This document shows, one piece after another, positions 54,998 to 64,000 of a DNA stretch of 64,000 bases. The stretch covers positions 186,001-250,000 of the forward strand of contig CAVRTM010000021.1 in assembly GCA_963724015.1 (NCBI GenBank), written 5' to 3'. Origin of the DNA: CAVRTM01 sp963724015. GTDB lineage: Bacteria; Actinomycetota; Actinomycetes; Actinomycetales; Dermatophilaceae. Both the position numbers and the translations under genes were made by a program. The stretch's first letter is position 1; each line of letters starts with the position of its first letter. The notes under the pieces are model-generated. The model was not told where the DNA came from, did not search any database, and saw nothing but the letters and a program-made list of their open reading frames with translations.

Positions 54998-56086
54998 ATG
55001 GGCTCCCCTCCGGTCGTCCTCTCTGGTCGGTCGTCCGGTTCGGTTTGTCCCGTGAGCTCTTATCTGTCCGGGTTCCGGATCTCTGAGGCGGCCGAGCTGC
55101 TCTACCGGCGGGTGCTGCGTTCCACGACGACCGACGTGGCCGCCCACGCCCGGGAGCTCGGCTGGACCACGACCGAGACGACGTCCGCACTGCAGTCGCT
55201 CATCGCCCATCGCCTGGTCCGCCTCACCAGCGACGGCCAGGTGCTGGTGGAGGACCCCCGGCTCGCCCTCGAGCGGTTGGTCGACGGTGAGGAGGCCCGG
55301 CTCGAGGCCCGGCGGCGGGCGCTGGCCGAGACCCGGAGCGCGATCCACCACTTCACCGCCGAGCACCGTCTCGGCCGGGGCGACGTGGTCAACGGCGTGC
55401 GCCGTACGGCCTGGGAGGTCGTGACCGCGGACGTCGCGCCCAGCCTCGTCGAGCACCTGACCCGCAGCACCACCGGGGCGATCCGCAGCTCCGTGCTCAC
55501 CGTCTCCAGCGGCCCGGGCGTCGACCCGGACGCGCGGCGCGCGACCCAGGCGGCGCTCACGGACGGCCGGGAGCACCGCGGGCTCTACTCCTTCAGCGTC
55601 CTGGACCACCCGGACGAGCGTGAGTGGATGCAGGCCTGGGCCGCCATCGGTGAGCAGCAGCGGATGGTGGAGGCGCCACCCAGCGAGTTCGCGGTGTTCG
55701 GCACCGACGCCGTGATGGCGGCCGGCGTGTGGGGCGTCGCCGACGGGGACTACGTCATCATCCGCGACCTGATGCTGGTCGAGGCCTTCACCGCGCTGTT
55801 CGACCTGGCCTGGTCCACGGGCCTGCCGGTCCCCGACGCCGCGTCGACGAGCGAGTCGGACCGCCGGCTGCTGGCCCTGCTGTCGCGGGGGTACAAGGAC
55901 GAGGCGATCGCGCGCTACCTCGGCTGGGGTGTGCGCACCGTGCGGCGCCGGGTGTCCGCGCTGATGGACACCCTCGGGGCAGACACCCGCTTCCAGCTCG
56001 GGGTCGCCGCCCAGCAGCGCGGCCTGCTCGAGGGCGAGGGGCGTCAACGTGCAGCAGGCGCCGACCCGGCGCTGACCCGGCGCTGA
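54998..56086 (+). CDS. Regulator with TrmB-like N-terminus and LuxR-type C-terminal HTH
   Basis: N-terminal winged-helix-like region (RISEAAELLYRRVLRSTTTD, AHARELGWTTTETTSALQSL), a central unassigned sensor-like part, and a C-terminal LuxR-type helix-turn-helix (LLALLSRGYKDEAIARYLGW, GVRTVRRRVSALMDTLGADT). It resembles the product of 61770-62795 in length and layout. ATG 54998 is given; GTG 55052 (starting MSSYLSGFRISEA) is equally possible, as neither has a ribosome binding site. Signal unknown. Confidence 0.8.
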   Translation: MGSPPVVLSGRSSGSVCPVSSYLSGFRISEAAELLYRRVLRSTTTDVAAHARELGWTTTETTSALQSLIAHRLVRLTSDGQVLVEDPRLALERLVDGEEARLEARRRALAETRSAIHHFTAEHRLGRGDVVNGVRRTAWEVVTADVAPSLVEHLTRSTTGAIRSSVLTVSSGPGVDPDARRATQAALTDGREHRGLYSFSVLDHPDEREWMQAWAAIGEQQRMVEAPPSEFAVFGTDAVMAAGVWGVADGDYVIIRDLMLVEAFTALFDLAWSTGLPVPDAASTSESDRRLLALLSRGYKDEAIARYLGWGVRTVRRRVSALMDTLGADTRFQLGVAAQQRGLLEGEGRQRAAGADPALTRR

Positions 56087-56132
56087 CCGGTGCCGACCGG
56101 GCGCTGGTTCGGCCCCGGCCCGGCCGAGCGGC

Positions 56133-56138
56133 TAACCT
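56133..56138 (+). promoter_or_regulatory. -10 hexamer TAACCT of purA
   Basis: TAACCT is a good -10 match and implies a leader of about 105 nt before the purA ATG, which begins almost at the hairpin at 56149. Confidence 0.5.
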
Positions 56139-56148
56139 TTGGTCGCAC

Positions 56149-56177
56149 GAGCCCCGTGCGCCGAAGCGCCGGGGCTC
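56149..56177 (+). other. Leader hairpin of purA
   Basis: GAGCCCCG-t-GCGC pairs with GCGC-CGGGGCTC around a CGAA loop, giving 12 bp with one bulged T. It lies at the 5' end of the predicted purA transcript, or ends the regulator transcript if the upstream promoter is wrong. Confidence 0.65.
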
Positions 56178-56251
56178 CAGTCATGACGTGACCGACGGGA
56201 TCCGGGCGCGCCGTGCAACGCCCATGACGACGATGCGAGGAAGGAGCCCCG

Positions 56252-57544
56252 ATGCCGGCGATCGTGCTGGTCGGAGCCCAGTGGGGCGATGAGGGCAAGG
56301 GCAAGGCGACCGACCTGCTGGGCAGCAGCGTCGACTACGTCGTGAAGTTCAACGGCGGCAACAACGCCGGCCACACCATCGTGGTGGACGGCGAGAAGTA
56401 CGCCCTGCACCTGCTGCCCAGTGGCATCCTCAGCCCCGGCTGCACCCCCGTCATCGGCAACGGCGTCGTCATCGACCTCGGCGTGCTGTTCCAGGAGATC
56501 GACGCCCTGGAGGCCCGCGGCGTGGACACCTCCCGCCTGGTGGTCAGCGCCAACGCCCACCTCATCCCGCCGTACAACCGGGTGCTCGACAAGGTGACCG
56601 AGCGCTTCCTGGGCTCGCGCCGGCTGGGCACCACCGGGCGCGGCATCGGCCCCACCTACGCCGACAAGATGAGCCGGGTCGGCATCCGCGTGCAGGACCT
56701 GTACGACGAGTCGATCCTGCGCCAGAAGGTCGAGGCGGCGCTCGCGGTCAAGAACCAGGTGCTGGCCAAGATCTACAACCGCCGCGCCATCGAGGTGCAG
56801 GAGGTCATGGACGAGCTCATGACCTACGCCGAGCGGCTGCGCCCGATGGTCGTCGACACGGGCCTGCTGCTGTCCACCGCGCTGGACGAGGGCAAGACCG
56901 TGCTGTTCGAGGCGGGGCAGGCCACGCTGCTGGACGTCGACCACGGCACCTACCCGTTCGTCACCTCCTCGAGCGCCACGGCCGCCGGCGCCTGCACCGG
57001 TTCGGGCATCCCGCCGACGCGCGTCGACCGGGTCATCGCGATCCTCAAGGCCTACTCGACGCGGGTGGGCGAGGGGCCGTTCCCGACCGAGCTGCACGAC
57101 GACATGGGCGAGTTCCTGCGCCGGACCGGCGCCGAGTACGGCACCACCACCGGCCGCCCGCGCCGCTGCGGCTGGCTCGACACCGTCGTCGGCCGCTACG
57201 CCACCCGGATCAACGGCGTCACCGACTTCGTCATCACCAAGCTCGACGTCCTGACCGGCCTCGAGCAGGTGCCGGTGTGCGTGGCCTACGACGTGGCCGG
57301 CGTACGGCACGACGAGATGCCGATGAGCCAGAGCGACTTCCACCACGCGACGCCGGTCTACGAGTACCTCCCCGGGTGGAGCGAGAACATCTCCGCCTGC
57401 CGCACGTTCGAGGAGCTGCCGGCCAACGCCCGCCGCTACGTCGAGCGGGTCGAGGAGCTCATCGGTGCCCGCGTGTCCACGATCGGCGTCGGCCCCGGCC
57501 GCGACGAGACCATCGAGCGGCACTCGCTCCTCGGCCTCGACTGA
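56252..57544 (+). CDS. purA: Adenylosuccinate synthetase
   Basis: A 430-residue enzyme joining IMP and aspartate with GTP in AMP synthesis. The GTP-binding GDEGKGK lies at residues 12-18, with NGGNNAGHTIVV, TTGRGIGPTYADK, SSSATAAGACTGSGIPP and TTTGRPRRCGWLD. AAGGAG precedes the ATG. Frame intact. Confidence 0.98.
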   Translation: MPAIVLVGAQWGDEGKGKATDLLGSSVDYVVKFNGGNNAGHTIVVDGEKYALHLLPSGILSPGCTPVIGNGVVIDLGVLFQEIDALEARGVDTSRLVVSANAHLIPPYNRVLDKVTERFLGSRRLGTTGRGIGPTYADKMSRVGIRVQDLYDESILRQKVEAALAVKNQVLAKIYNRRAIEVQEVMDELMTYAERLRPMVVDTGLLLSTALDEGKTVLFEAGQATLLDVDHGTYPFVTSSSATAAGACTGSGIPPTRVDRVIAILKAYSTRVGEGPFPTELHDDMGEFLRRTGAEYGTTTGRPRRCGWLDTVVGRYATRINGVTDFVITKLDVLTGLEQVPVCVAYDVAGVRHDEMPMSQSDFHHATPVYEYLPGWSENISACRTFEELPANARRYVERVEELIGARVSTIGVGPGRDETIERHSLLGLD

Positions 57545-57588
57545 CGCGGCACCCGAGCACCCGCCCCCCGGACCCAGGAGGTCAGCAG

Positions 57589-59346
57589 ATGAACGCCGTT
57601 GCGCCAGAAGCGGACTGGGTCGCGCGCCTGGCCGACGAGGTGATCGCCGAGTCCCAGCGGCGGGCGCCCGGGAAGCCGGTCGTGTGCGCCTCGGGCCTCA
57701 GCCCCTCCGGGCCGATCCACCTGGGCAACCTGCGTGAGGTCATGATCCCGCACCTGGTCGCGGACGAGATCCGGCGCCGCGGGATCGAGTCGGACCACCT
57801 GATCAGCTGGGACGACTACGACCGCTTCCGCAAGGTCCCGGCCGGCATCGACCCGTCCTGGGCGCAGCACATCGGCAAGCCGCTGACCGCCGTACCGGCG
57901 CCGCCCGGCAGCACGCACGCCAGCTGGGCGGACCACTTCCGCGCGGAGCTGGTCGACGCCCTGGCCGAGCTCGGCATCGAGTTCCGGGGGGTCAGCCAGA
58001 CGGCGCAGTACACCTCCGGCGCCTACCGCGAGCAGATCCTGTTCGCGATGCGGGAGCGCGCGCACATCGACGCGGTCCTGGCGCGCTACCGCACCCTGCC
58101 CGGCGAGGCCACCGGCCGTGGCGGCGCCCCGCTGAAGGCCCGGAAGGCGCAGAAGCTGGACGAGCAGGAGGCCGCCGCCGCCGCCGAGGCGGTCGAGGGC
58201 TCCGGCGCCGCGAGCGAGGACGACGGCTCGGCCTCCGCCGCCGGCTACTACCCGTACAAGCCGTACTGCACGGTCTGCGGCACCGACTTCACCACCGTCA
58301 CGGCGTACGACGACGACACGACCGCGCTGACCTACGACTGCCGCTGCGGGCACTCCGAGACCGTGCTGCTCTCGGAGTTCAACGGCGGCAAGCTGGTGTG
58401 GAAGGTCGACTGGCCGATGCGCTGGACCTACGAGGGCGTCATCTTCGAGCCCTCCGGCGTGGACCACCAGTCGCCCGGCTCGTCGTGGGTCGTGGGTGGC
58501 CAGCTGGTCCAGGAGGTCTTCGGGGGCACCCGGCCGATCGGCCCGATGTACGCGTTCGTCGGCATCAAGGGCATGGCCAAGATGAGCAGCTCCCGCGGCG
58601 GGGTGCCCACCCCGGCCGACGCGCTGGAGATCATGGAGCCGGCCCTGGTCCGCTGGCTCTACGCGCGGCGCAAGCCGACCCAGTCCTTCAACGTCGCCTT
58701 CGACGGCGAGGTGCACCGGATGTACGACGAGTGGGACTCCCTCTCGCGCAAGGTCGCCGACGGCACGGCGCAGCCCGCGGACCTGGCGGCGCACGCCCGC
58801 GCCACGACCACCGCGTCCGGGCGGCTGCCGGAGACCCCGCGTCCCCTGCCCTACCGCACGCTGGCCTCGGTTCTCGACATCACCACCGGGCACGACGAGC
58901 AGACCCTGCGGATCCTGTCCGACCTCGACCCCGAGCGGCCGGTGACCTCCCTGGACGAGCTGCGGCCCCGGCTGTCCTGCGCGCAGCGCTGGGTCGACAC
59001 CCAGATGCCGGCGCAGGACCGCACGCACGTGCGCTCCGAGCCGGACCGCGAGCTGCTGGAGTCATTGGACGAGCACGCGCGGGAGTCGCTGCGGCTGCTC
59101 GCGGGCGGACTGCACGACCACTGGTCCCTGGACGGGCTCACCGCCCTGGTCTACGCCGTCCCGAAGGTCCAGGCCGGGCTGCCGCCGGAGGCCAAGGCCG
59201 CGACGCCTGAGCTCAAGGCCGCCCAGCGCCAGTTCTTCGTGCTGCTCTACCGCCTGCTGATCGGCAAGGACACCGGCCCGCGCCTGCCCACGCTGCTGCT
59301 CGCCGTGGGCGAGGACCGGCTGCGTCACCTCATCGGCGCCGCGTGA
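57589..59346 (+). CDS. lysS: Lysyl-tRNA synthetase, class I
   Basis: A 585-residue class I (archaeal-type) LysRS. The HIGH-like SPSGPIHLGNLRE lies near residue 45 and the KMSKS-like KMSSSRG near residue 330. Zinc-type cysteines occur in YCTVCGTDF and YDCRCGHSE. An Ala/Glu/Ser-rich loop (about 58180-58240) interrupts the fold before these cysteines. Many actinobacteria carry class II LysRS instead or in addition. CAGGAGG precedes the ATG; purA ends 45 nt upstream. Confidence 0.96.
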   Translation: MNAVAPEADWVARLADEVIAESQRRAPGKPVVCASGLSPSGPIHLGNLREVMIPHLVADEIRRRGIESDHLISWDDYDRFRKVPAGIDPSWAQHIGKPLTAVPAPPGSTHASWADHFRAELVDALAELGIEFRGVSQTAQYTSGAYREQILFAMRERAHIDAVLARYRTLPGEATGRGGAPLKARKAQKLDEQEAAAAAEAVEGSGAASEDDGSASAAGYYPYKPYCTVCGTDFTTVTAYDDDTTALTYDCRCGHSETVLLSEFNGGKLVWKVDWPMRWTYEGVIFEPSGVDHQSPGSSWVVGGQLVQEVFGGTRPIGPMYAFVGIKGMAKMSSSRGGVPTPADALEIMEPALVRWLYARRKPTQSFNVAFDGEVHRMYDEWDSLSRKVADGTAQPADLAAHARATTTASGRLPETPRPLPYRTLASVLDITTGHDEQTLRILSDLDPERPVTSLDELRPRLSCAQRWVDTQMPAQDRTHVRSEPDRELLESLDEHARESLRLLAGGLHDHWSLDGLTALVYAVPKVQAGLPPEAKAATPELKAAQRQFFVLLYRLLIGKDTGPRLPTLLLAVGEDRLRHLIGAA

Positions 59347-59381
59347 CCGACGCCGTCTGACCGGCGCCACCGTCGGCCGCA

Positions 59382-59403
59382 CCGCCCCGGTCAGCCGGGG
59401 CGG
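59382..59403. terminator. 9-bp hairpin between convergent lysS and helR
   Basis: CCGCCCCGG pairs with CCGGGGCGG across loop TCAG; the loop contains the helR stop codon. It can serve both genes. Confidence 0.7.
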
Positions 59404-61621
59404 ACCACCGTCATCCGGTGGGCGGCCCGGGTCAGGGCGACGTACAGCACGCGGATGCCGCCGGGGGACTCGCGGATGATCTCGTCGGGGTCGACGACCA
59501 CGGTGGCGTCGTACTCCAGCCCCTTGGTCGACATCGGGTCGACGACGACGACCCGGCCGGACCCCTCTCCCGACAGCGTGGCCAGCGCAGCCTCCCAGCG
59601 GGCGGGGGCGATCACGGCGACGGAGCCCTCGACCTCCTCCAGCAGCGCCTCCATCTCCCGCGTCACCGCCTCCGGCAGCGTGTCCTCGGCCACGGTCAGG
59701 TCCCGTGGCTCGACCCCGGTCTCCCGCACCGCCTGCGGGATGTCGGCGTCGGGCACCTCGGTGCGGATCACGGCGGCGGCGTAGTCGAAGATCTCGCGGG
59801 CGTTGCGGTAGTTGGTGTCCATGTGGAACAGCGAGCGCTGCTGGCTGCCGAAGGCCTCCTCGCGGGCCCGGCGCGCCTCCTCCGGGTCCGGCCACGCGGC
59901 CTGGGCTGCGTCGCCGACGACGGTCCAGGAGGACCACCGGCCGCGACGGCCGAGCATCCGCCACTGCATCGGGGAGAAGTCCTGCGCCTCGTCGATGAGC
60001 ACGTGGGCGTACTCCGCCGGGGCCTCCAGCCGCCCGCGGAGCAACCGCTCACGCGGGCTGTGCGGCGCCACCTCGTAGCCGCGCGCGGTGCCCTGCGGCG
60101 CGTCGTAGCGCTGGCCGACCTCGGAGACCCCGTGCCGGGCGACGTCGTCCAGCTCCTCGATCTCGTAGAACGCACGCTCCTCGCGCGGCGCCTCACGCGG
60201 AGCCCCGAGCCGTGCGGCCAGGTCGTCGATGAGCGCGACGTCGGCCACGGACCAGGTGCCGGTGTCGAGCGCGGCCTGCATCGAGGCGGCCAGGACGTCG
60301 ACCTCCTCGCGGGTGAGCACCCCGGCGGCGTAGCGGGACAGGCGGTCGCGGTCGGCCAGCCACAGCAGCACCTCCCGCGCGTCCAGCGGGCGCCACCACT
60401 GCGCCATGAACGCCTCGAGGTCCAGGTGGTCGCGGAAGCGGTCCAGGAACTCGGTGCGGTCGCCCTCGCGGAAGGTGGCCCAGGCCAGCTCGGCCAGCGC
60501 GTTGAGGGCGGCCTCGGCGGCGGAGTTGCGCTGGTGGGAGCGCAGGACCTGGTTGCGCACCCGGTCCAGCGCATCCGACTCGAGCCGGATCGCCCGGCCC
60601 AGCGACGAACACCCGCAGCTGCGTCGGGGCGTCCGGGGCGAGGTCTCGCGCGGCGCGCCCCAGCACCCGCCGGATCCGCAGGGAGCCCTTGATCGCCGCC
60701 GCGGCGGGCGGGTCGAGGCGGGCCGTGGTGACCCCGTCCACGACGTCGCCGAGCGAGCGCAGGGTCACCGTCTCCTCACCGAGGGAGGGCAGGACCCGCT
60801 CGATGTACGCCGTGTAGGCGCTCGAGGGGCCGACGACCAGGATGCCGCCGGCCTCGAAGCGCCGGCGGTCGGAGTAGAGCAGGTAGGCCGCGCGGTGCAG
60901 GGCGACCACGGTCTTGCCCGTGCCGGGGCCGCCGGTGATCTCGGTGACGCCGCGCGCGGGCGCCCGGATCGCCTCGTCCTGGTGGCGCTGGATGGTGGCG
61001 ACGATGTCCCGCATGCGGGCGCCGCGGGTGCGGGTCAGCGCCGCCATCAGCGCGCCGTCGCCGACGACCACCAGGTCCTCCGGGGCCTCCGGCACCATCA
61101 GGTCGTCCTCGACACCGACCACGTCCGAGCCCTTGCAGCGCAGGACCCGCCGGCGCAGGACGCCCATCGGCTCCACCGGCGTCGACGCGGTAGAAGGGTG
61201 CCGCGGCCGGTGCGCGCCAGTCGATGACCAGCGGCTCGTACTCGTCGTCGCGGACCCCGAGCCGGCCGACGTACCGCACCTCGCGCTCGGTGCTGCCGTT
61301 GCCGCGCACGTCGTGGTCGAGGTCGAGCCGGCCGAACACGAGCCCCTCGTACTGCGTCTCGAGCGTCGTACGGCGCCGGTTGGCGCTGAACATCAGCGCG
61401 TCCCGCTCGAACAGCCCGGTGATCTCCTCGTCGCGGACGTCGCCGGTGCGGTCGGTCCGGCCACGGGCCAGGCCCTCGGCCTCGACGAGGGCGACCCGGT
61501 TCGCTGCCTTGGCCAGCTCGGCGTAGACCCGGTCGACGTGCGCCTGCTCGGTGGCGATCTCGGTCGACACCTCGTCGGTGGTCGCCGGGCTCTCGGGGTT
61601 CGGGTGGTCCGAAGGGGTCAC
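59391..61621 (-). CDS. helR: HelR/HelD-type RNA-polymerase-associated helicase-like ATPase (two frameshifts)
   Basis: A superfamily 1 (UvrD-like) ATPase. The N-terminal coiled-coil (EQAHVDRVYAELAKAANRVA) and the segment PLVIDWRAPAAAPFYRVDA are typical of HelD/HelR, which removes and recycles stalled RNA polymerase and can protect it from rifamycins. Walker A is GGPGTGKT near residue 230; Walker B LIDEAQDFSPMQW; late motifs STKGLEYDATVVV and LYVALTRAAHRM. Extra bases near 61190 and 60605 break the frame; corrected length is 742 residues. GTG 61621 is assumed; GTG 61675, 5 nt after the likely transcription start of a TAGACT -10, is an alternative. Confidence 0.9.
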
Positions 61622-61769
61622 TGGTCCGCCTGGATCTGCGTGCAGGGAAACGGGCTGGGATGCGCGCCGTGGCACGCGAACGCATGAGTCTAGTCGGCAC
61701 GAGGTGCGGGGCCGGACGTTCGCCCGACACGGGCGACGCGGTTCGCCGGGCGGCCGGCAGCGGCTCGGC

Positions 61770-62795
61770 TCAGAGCCATCCGCGCCGGGCCGCCTGCACG
61801 CCGGCCTGGAACCGGGTGCCGGCGCCGAGCTGGTCCATGAGCGCCCGCACCCGCCGCTCGACCGTCCGCTGGGAGATGCCGGACTGGCGCGCGATCGTGG
61901 CGTCGGAGGCCCCGGCGGCCAGCAGCGTGAGGATGGTGGTGTCGCGGCGGTCCAGCCCCGCCGTCCGGGCCCGGCCGGCCGGGGCGCCCAGCCGCCAGAC
62001 CGCCTCGACCAGGTCGCAGAGGCCCCGCACCAGTGCGGGGTTGCGGACCAGCATCGAGCCGCCGCCGGCCGGGTCGTGGCGCGAGACGTCGACCACGGCG
62101 GCGTCCTCGTCGGCGACCAGGACGGAGAACGGCAGCGTCTCGACGAACCGGAACTGCTCGCCGCCGTCGGCCCGCGCCTCCAGCACCGCCCCCGCCCCCG
62201 GGATCTCCAGCACCCCGATCTCGTAGGTCGTGCGCATCACCAGCTCGGTCCCGTCCGCCGCGAGGGAGCGCTCCCGGTGTGCGGCCATCGGCGCCGCGAA
62301 CAGCGCCTCGGTGCGGCGGGAGCGGTCCCGCATGGCCCGCAGCGACGTCCGCGCCGCGCTGACGATCTCCGCGCTGGCCGAGTGCAGGTCGTCCAGGGAG
62401 TACAGGGAGCGCACCCCCTCGGTGCGCGGCCGGTCCGACGATCGTGACTGGAAGAACACCTGGCTCAGCTCGTGCGCGGCGCCCCTCACGGCCCGGGCAC
62501 GGCGCTCCAGCTCCGCCGCGTGGGCGGGCAGGGCGATGTCGGGCGGCACGACCTCCCAGGTGTCCACCGCGGTGAGCCGGATCAGCCCGCGGGCGTTCAG
62601 GACGCCGAGAGCACGGTCGACCGTGCTGCTGGGCAGCCCCTGGGCCACCAGCAACGTCCGGCTGGGCGTGGGCTGCTGGACCAGAGCGAGATAGACCCGC
62701 GTGATCACCGACTCCGTCATGTGGCTGTCGATGGCGGGGTCGTCCGTGGGATCCACGGGCGCCCCCCACGGGTCGGCGTCGTCCTGCGGAGGCAT
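61770..62795 (-). CDS. Regulator with TrmB-like N-terminus and LuxR-type C-terminal HTH (second copy)
   Basis: A 341-residue protein. The winged-helix part (VYLALVQQPTPSRTLLVAQG, LPSSTVDRALGVLNARGL) precedes a coiled region, a sensor-like domain (RTTYEIGVLEIPGAGAVLEA) and a LuxR-type helix-turn-helix (ILTLLAAGASDATIARQSGI, SQRTVERRVRALMDQLGAGT). It has the same layout as the 54998-56086 product, including a C-terminal TRFQxGV motif. ATG 62795 is preferred because AGGAAGGGGGG lies upstream. Confidence 0.85.
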   Translation of the reverse strand: MPPQDDADPWGAPVDPTDDPAIDSHMTESVITRVYLALVQQPTPSRTLLVAQGLPSSTVDRALGVLNARGLIRLTAVDTWEVVPPDIALPAHAAELERRARAVRGAAHELSQVFFQSRSSDRPRTEGVRSLYSLDDLHSASAEIVSAARTSLRAMRDRSRRTEALFAAPMAAHRERSLAADGTELVMRTTYEIGVLEIPGAGAVLEARADGGEQFRFVETLPFSVLVADEDAAVVDVSRHDPAGGGSMLVRNPALVRGLCDLVEAVWRLGAPAGRARTAGLDRRDTTILTLLAAGASDATIARQSGISQRTVERRVRALMDQLGAGTRFQAGVQAARRGWL

Positions 62796-63156
62796 GAGCC
62801 CCCTTCCTGCTCGGCCCGGGTTGCGCTGGCGGCTTTCCGACATTGACTGTAGTCCGCCACTGCAGGGCCTTACGCCGGCCGCGCCGATTTGCCAGAGTGG
62901 CGGTCGTCGGTTTCGACCGGCCAGGCGCGCAGAGTCGCAGGTCCCCCCGCCGGGCGACCGCGCGCAGGGCGCGGCGTCCCCGGGAGAATGCCCCCCCTGC
63001 CTCCCTGGGACGTCGCGCACACCCATGCCGGAGCCGGCCGCGCTGCCTCACCGGCTCCGCAGCCCGCCCGCCGGCCCACGGCTCCCATGCCGCTCGCATC
63101 CCGGTCCGCCCTCGGCCGCTGGGCACCGCCGGCGCCGTCACCTACCCTTGGCGTCC
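62796..63156. other. 360-bp intergenic region without a gene
   Basis: It separates the divergent regulator and purD. TACAGT (about 62851-62846, minus strand) is a possible -10 for the regulator with a leader of about 45 nt. The rest is GC-rich with short inverted repeats such as GCCA-gag-TGGC and C-runs. No RNA family or conserved coding sequence is seen. Confidence 0.5.
63143..63148 (+). promoter_or_regulatory. -10 hexamer TACCCT, leaderless purD
   Basis: TACCCT ends 8 nt before the GTG at 63157; no ribosome binding site is present. Confidence 0.5.
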
Positions 63157-64000
63157 GTGAAGGTACTCGTCCTCGGATCCGGTGCCCGCGAGCACGCCAT
63201 CGTCAGCGCCCTGGCCGCCGACCCGGCCGTCGACGCGGTCATCGCCGCCCCCGGCAACCCCGGCATCGACGCCATCGCCCTGTGCCGCGACCTGCCGGCC
63301 GGCCTGCTCGACGGGGACGGCGTCGCCGACCTCGCCCACGAGGTGGGTGCCGACCTGGTCGTCGTCGGGCCGGAAGCGCCGCTCGTCGCGGGCGTGGCCG
63401 ATGCCGTCCGCAGCCGGGGGATCGCCTGCTTCGGGCCCGGGCGGGAGGCGGCGCAGCTCGAGGGCAGCAAGGCCTTCGCCAAGGACGTCATGGCCGCGGC
63501 AGGCGTCCCCACCGCGCTCGCGCACGTCTGCACGACCGCCGCGCAGGCGGCCGAGGCCCTCGACGCCCTCGGCGCGCCGTACGTCGTGAAGGACGACGGC
63601 CTGGCCGCCGGCAAGGGCGTCGTCGTCACCGCCGACCGCGAGGAGGCGCTGGCGCACGCGACGCGGTGCCTGGAGGCCGGCTCGCAGGTGGTCGTCGAGG
63701 AGTTCCTCGACGGGCCCGAGGTGTCGCTGTTCTGCCTCACTGACGGTGTGCACGTCGTGCCGCTGGCCCCGGCCCAGGACTTCAAGCGGGTCGGCGACGG
63801 CGACACCGGCCCCAACACCGGCGGCATGGGCGCCTACTCACCGCTGGACTGGGCGCCGGCCGGCCTCGTCTCCGAGGTCGTCGCCCGTGTCGCCCAGCCG
63901 ACGGTGGACGAGATGCGCCGCCGCGGCACGCCCTTCACCGGTGTGCTGTACGTCGGGCTGGCCCTCACCTCCCGCGGTCCCCGGGTGATCGAGTTCAACG
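63157..64000 (+). CDS. purD: Phosphoribosylamine-glycine ligase (3' end outside window)
   Basis: The first 281 residues of GAR synthetase, an ATP-grasp enzyme of purine synthesis. Segments: MKVLVLGSGAREHAIVSAL, APGNPGIDAIA, VVGPEAPLVAGVAD, LEGSKAFAKDVMAAAGVPTA, YVVKDDGLAAGKGVVV and GDTGPNTGGMGAYSP. The frame is intact up to the window edge. Together with purA it places two purine genes within 8 kb. Confidence 0.96.
   Translation, partial: MKVLVLGSGAREHAIVSALAADPAVDAVIAAPGNPGIDAIALCRDLPAGLLDGDGVADLAHEVGADLVVVGPEAPLVAGVADAVRSRGIACFGPGREAAQLEGSKAFAKDVMAAAGVPTALAHVCTTAAQAAEALDALGAPYVVKDDGLAAGKGVVVTADREEALAHATRCLEAGSQVVVEEFLDGPEVSLFCLTDGVHVVPLAPAQDFKRVGDGDTGPNTGGMGAYSPLDWAPAGLVSEVVARVAQPTVDEMRRRGTPFTGVLYVGLALTSRGPRVIEFN

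Overview
The window is very GC-rich DNA from an actinobacterium (Actinomycetota). The evidence is the dnaK-grpE-dnaJ-hspR heat-shock operon with HspR-type operators, an LprG lipoprotein next to a P55-type efflux pump, two DUF222/HNH (13E12-type) genes, DUF3151 and DUF4235 proteins, a class I lysyl-tRNA synthetase, a HelR/HelD-type RNA-polymerase helicase, and strong G/C preference at third codon positions. A Nocardioides-like member of the Propionibacteriales would fit, but that placement is inference. It reads as ordinary chromosome. I see no rRNA, tRNA, CRISPR array, insertion sequence, prophage or replication origin.

Layout. 0-5 kb: tail of an unknown gene, a divergent GroEL without GroES, an unknown protein, a MntH/NRAMP transporter, and a convergent GNAT acetyltransferase. 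5-14.5 kb: a quinone oxidoreductase and an IclR regulator face a histidine-utilisation cluster (hutH, hutU, an M20 amidohydrolase, hutF, hutI) through a clear operator palindrome; a YbaK-type deacylase sits inside it on the other strand. 14.5-24.4 kb: M13 metallopeptidase, DUF222/HNH gene 1, an alpha/beta hydrolase-TetR divergent pair, and a branched-chain 2-oxoacid dehydrogenase operon (E1a-E1b-E2) divergent from an Lrp regulator. 24.5-29.8 kb: a TPP riboswitch ahead of a YkoE/YkoDC thiamine-type ECF transporter, then a long-chain acyl-CoA synthetase. 29.9-37.5 kb: dnaK-grpE-dnaJ-hspR, a macrodomain protein and clpB, with matching HAIR-like operators before dnaK and clpB. 37.5-48.7 kb: SRPBCC protein, lprG-P55, two SDRs around an exonuclease III gene, DUF222/HNH gene 2, pyrE, lemA, an ArsR-MFS pair and DedA. 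48.7-64 kb: TrmH-type methyltransferase, fba, DUF3151, a GH3 glycosidase, acyl-CoA dehydrogenase, thiolase, two related TrmB/LuxR-type regulators, purA, lysS, helR and the start of purD.

Two window-wide patterns stand out. First, about twenty genes, most of them well-conserved families, are split by single-base frame errors, nearly all of which fit one extra base; removing the inferred bases restores an intact, family-length frame in every case tested. These look like sequencing or consensus errors, not pseudogenes, so such genes are listed as single CDSs spanning the shifts. Second, at least fifteen genes have a TAnnnT-like -10 hexamer ending 6-8 nt before the start codon with no ribosome binding site, which indicates widespread leaderless mRNAs and helped to choose starts.
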